Part shown: positions 62,866-64,000 of the stretch, piece by piece
How positions within the stretch are numbered: position 1 is the stretch's first letter
How the letters are laid out: every line of letters begins with the position of its first letter
DNA from: JAAYDI01 sp052034005
Lineage (GTDB): Bacteria; Planctomycetota; Planctomycetia; Pirellulales; Pirellulaceae
Reading direction: 5' to 3'
NCBI GenBank assembly: GCA_052034005.1
Contig: JBPOJB010000049.1
Span: forward strand, 11,323-75,322
Length of the DNA stretch: 64,000 bases
Translations under genes and position numbers: made by a program
Notes under the pieces: model-generated
Databases searched by the model: none
Told to the model about the DNA's origin: nothing
The model's input: the letters and a program-made list of their open reading frames with translations, nothing else

Positions 62866-63206
62866 CTTGCCACCCACGGAGCTTGGATTGGACTACCCCC
62901 CCACAACGACGGGATGTGCCCCATTATACAGGATTCCGCAATCAGGTGGGTCGATCCCCGCCACCGGGGAAGCCCTGTTGCGTTGTCCCCTCAAATGGTG
63001 GGAACATGTTCCGCCGGTGGAAGAATGGGCCAAGTGGGTCTTCTGGGCTACTCTGTGTCGTTTCAGTCGAAGGCGGAGACGGTCTACTGCCCCAGCGGGC
63101 GTGCCTGTTTGAGCCTGTCGAGCCGATCGGCCGATAAACACCTGAACGACTGAAGCATGCTCGGTTCCGTGTCGATCGCAGACATCCGTTGACAGGCTCA
63201 TTGCCG
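62866..63206. other. 341-bp divergent gap
   Basis: No gene recognised. A perfect minus-strand TATAAT occupies 62923-62928, 58 bp upstream of the deoxyhypusine synthase ATG; the -35 region (ACCCAC) does not match. A C-run (62896-62902) gives a G-rich stretch in the minus-strand leader. Nothing else stands out. Confidence 0.4.
62923..62928 (-). promoter_or_regulatory. Perfect -10 box for deoxyhypusine synthase
   Basis: TATAAT on the minus strand at 62928-62923. The hexamer 17 bp upstream is not -35-like, so the promoter may be activator-dependent. Confidence 0.4.
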
Positions 63207-63869
63207 ATGGCCCCTTACACTGACCCGTCCGAGATCGAGTTTCCCAAGCAATCGAGCGCCGAGGAGGTGGCCAATTCGGTGACCCACGGGGTGGGTCTCT
63301 TATTGAGCGCCGTGGGCACGGTGGCATTGGTGGTCTTGGCGGTCTACCATCATGCGGGCGTGGGGCAGTTGCTGGCCACGCTCGTCTATGGCGTATCGCT
63401 CACGGCCGTCTATGGGGCGTCGACGTTTTCGCACGCGATTCAGCAGCCGCATCGCAAGCAGTTTTTCCGCGTGTTGGATCAGGCGGTGATTTACTGTCTG
63501 ATTGCCGGCACCTACACGCCGTTCATCCTGGCGTACATGCCGCCGCAACGGAAATGGCTCATCTTCGTGTTCGTCTGGACGTTGGCGCTGATCGGGTTCG
63601 TCTCGAAGGCCTGTTTGAAGCACCGCGTCGAGGCGGTGATGGTGGCCAACTACATCCTGTTAGGCTGGGTGCCGGCGCTGGCGATGGTCAGCCTGATGCC
63701 GCGGGACTGCATGGTGTGGATGGCGTGCGGCGGCCTGTTGTACACGGCGGGCACGCTCTTTCTCAGCTATGACCAGCGCGTGCCGTTCTTCCATGCGGCG
63801 TGGCACCTGTTCGTGTTGGGCGCCAGTGCATTTCACTTCTTCGCGGTCGTGCATTACACGATCCTCTAG
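63207..63869 (+). CDS. Hemolysin III/PAQR family membrane protein
   Basis: 220 residues, seven membrane helices. Family motifs: EEVANSVTHGVGLLLSAVG in TM1, GASTFSHAIQ (metal-ligand His) and HAAWHLFVLGASAFHFFAVV (two further His) in the last helix, plus DQAVIYCLIAGTYTPFIL in the middle. PAQR proteins carry a zinc site and include the adiponectin receptors; the bacterial ones (YqfA/TrhA) act in membrane-lipid homeostasis, and the hemolysin name is historical. ATG 63207 fits the homology better than TTG 63189. Nothing is recognisable in the 131 bp after the stop besides CGGCAC-T-GTGCCG at 63930-63942. Confidence 0.93.
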   Translation: MAPYTDPSEIEFPKQSSAEEVANSVTHGVGLLLSAVGTVALVVLAVYHHAGVGQLLATLVYGVSLTAVYGASTFSHAIQQPHRKQFFRVLDQAVIYCLIAGTYTPFILAYMPPQRKWLIFVFVWTLALIGFVSKACLKHRVEAVMVANYILLGWVPALAMVSLMPRDCMVWMACGGLLYTAGTLFLSYDQRVPFFHAAWHLFVLGASAFHFFAVVHYTIL

Positions 63870-63929
63870 GCGTGTCGGGTGCCGTCTCTGTGGTGCGCGC
63901 TTTTATGCAGCATTTTTGTGTTTTCTGGC

Positions 63930-63942
63930 CGGCACTGTGCCG
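63930..63942. repeat. Short palindrome in terminal non-coding stretch
   Basis: CGGCAC-T-GTGCCG, 6-bp arms with one central base, following an AT-rich stretch. The loop is too short for a terminator; it could be an operator for a gene beyond the window. Confidence 0.3.
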
Positions 63943-64000
63943 TAAGTTCGTATTGGTGTCGCTGATGCTGACTCCAGTACCGTGGCGTAGACGTCGCTCC

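Overview
The window is 64 kb of GC-rich bacterial chromosome, densely packed with 43 supported protein genes on both strands. No rRNA, tRNA, CRISPR array, insertion sequence or phage gene was recognised. The gene content points to the PVC group and most likely Planctomycetota. The signs are Tat-exported Gfo/Idh/MocA oxidoreductases, PQQ-like beta-propellers, secreted GH2, GH29, GH99-like and DUF6259 glycan enzymes, secreted HEAT-repeat proteins, many small lipoproteins, a bacterial deoxyhypusine synthase homologue and a histone-deacetylase-fold enzyme. This placement is inference from gene content; there is no marker RNA in the window.

Layout. 1-9 kb (+): a sugar-phosphate isomerase cut by the window edge, a PAC2 protein, a medium-chain alcohol dehydrogenase, an exported superoxide reductase, a DinB-fold protein, a very large GH2-like protein and a small lipoprotein. 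9-11 kb (-): a GH29 alpha-L-fucosidase facing away from a chemoreceptor (11-13 kb, +). 13.4-20.4 kb (+): transhydrogenase subunits PntA2 and PntB, without the NAD-binding alpha-1 subunit, then three transporters (MFS, APC, MFS). 20.4-28 kb (-): PQQ propeller and DUF6259 protein (start and stop codons overlapping), then a Gfo/Idh/MocA enzyme and two HEAT-repeat proteins. 28.2-33.4 kb: a second oxidoreductase (+), a Cys-rich Tat protein (-) and a three-gene ABC exporter of the LolCDE/MacB type (+). 33.4-37.2 kb (-): a LacZ-type beta-galactosidase carrying an inserted LamG-like domain. 37.6-39.7 kb (+): LpoB-like and COG3014-like lipoproteins. 39.8-42.9 kb (-): a membrane protein and RecD2. 43.2-48.4 kb: LarC, a GAF/PP2C-like protein with decayed metal ligands, an HDAC-family enzyme and a lipoprotein. 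48.6-56.1 kb (+): class II aldolase, then an envelope-glycan block of KdsC, a 1103-residue LptC/OstA-like protein and two GT4 glycosyltransferases. 56.3-64 kb: a WbsX/GH99-like enzyme behind a candidate promoter and palindrome, a Pro/Ala-rich lipoprotein (-), a DHH phosphoesterase, deoxyhypusine synthase (-) and a hemolysin III/PAQR protein.

Two themes stand out. The first is saprophytic glycan use: secreted hydrolases remove fucose, galactose and other sugars; Gfo/Idh/MocA enzymes and an epimerase process the products; MFS carriers import them; aldolase and transhydrogenase feed central metabolism. The second is envelope building: kdsC next to a giant OstA-repeat protein and two glycosyltransferases, plus the LolCDE-like exporter, suggests an LPS-like outer membrane with an unusual transport bridge. 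The giant LptC/OstA-like protein and the HEAT-pair operon are the best candidates for undescribed biology.
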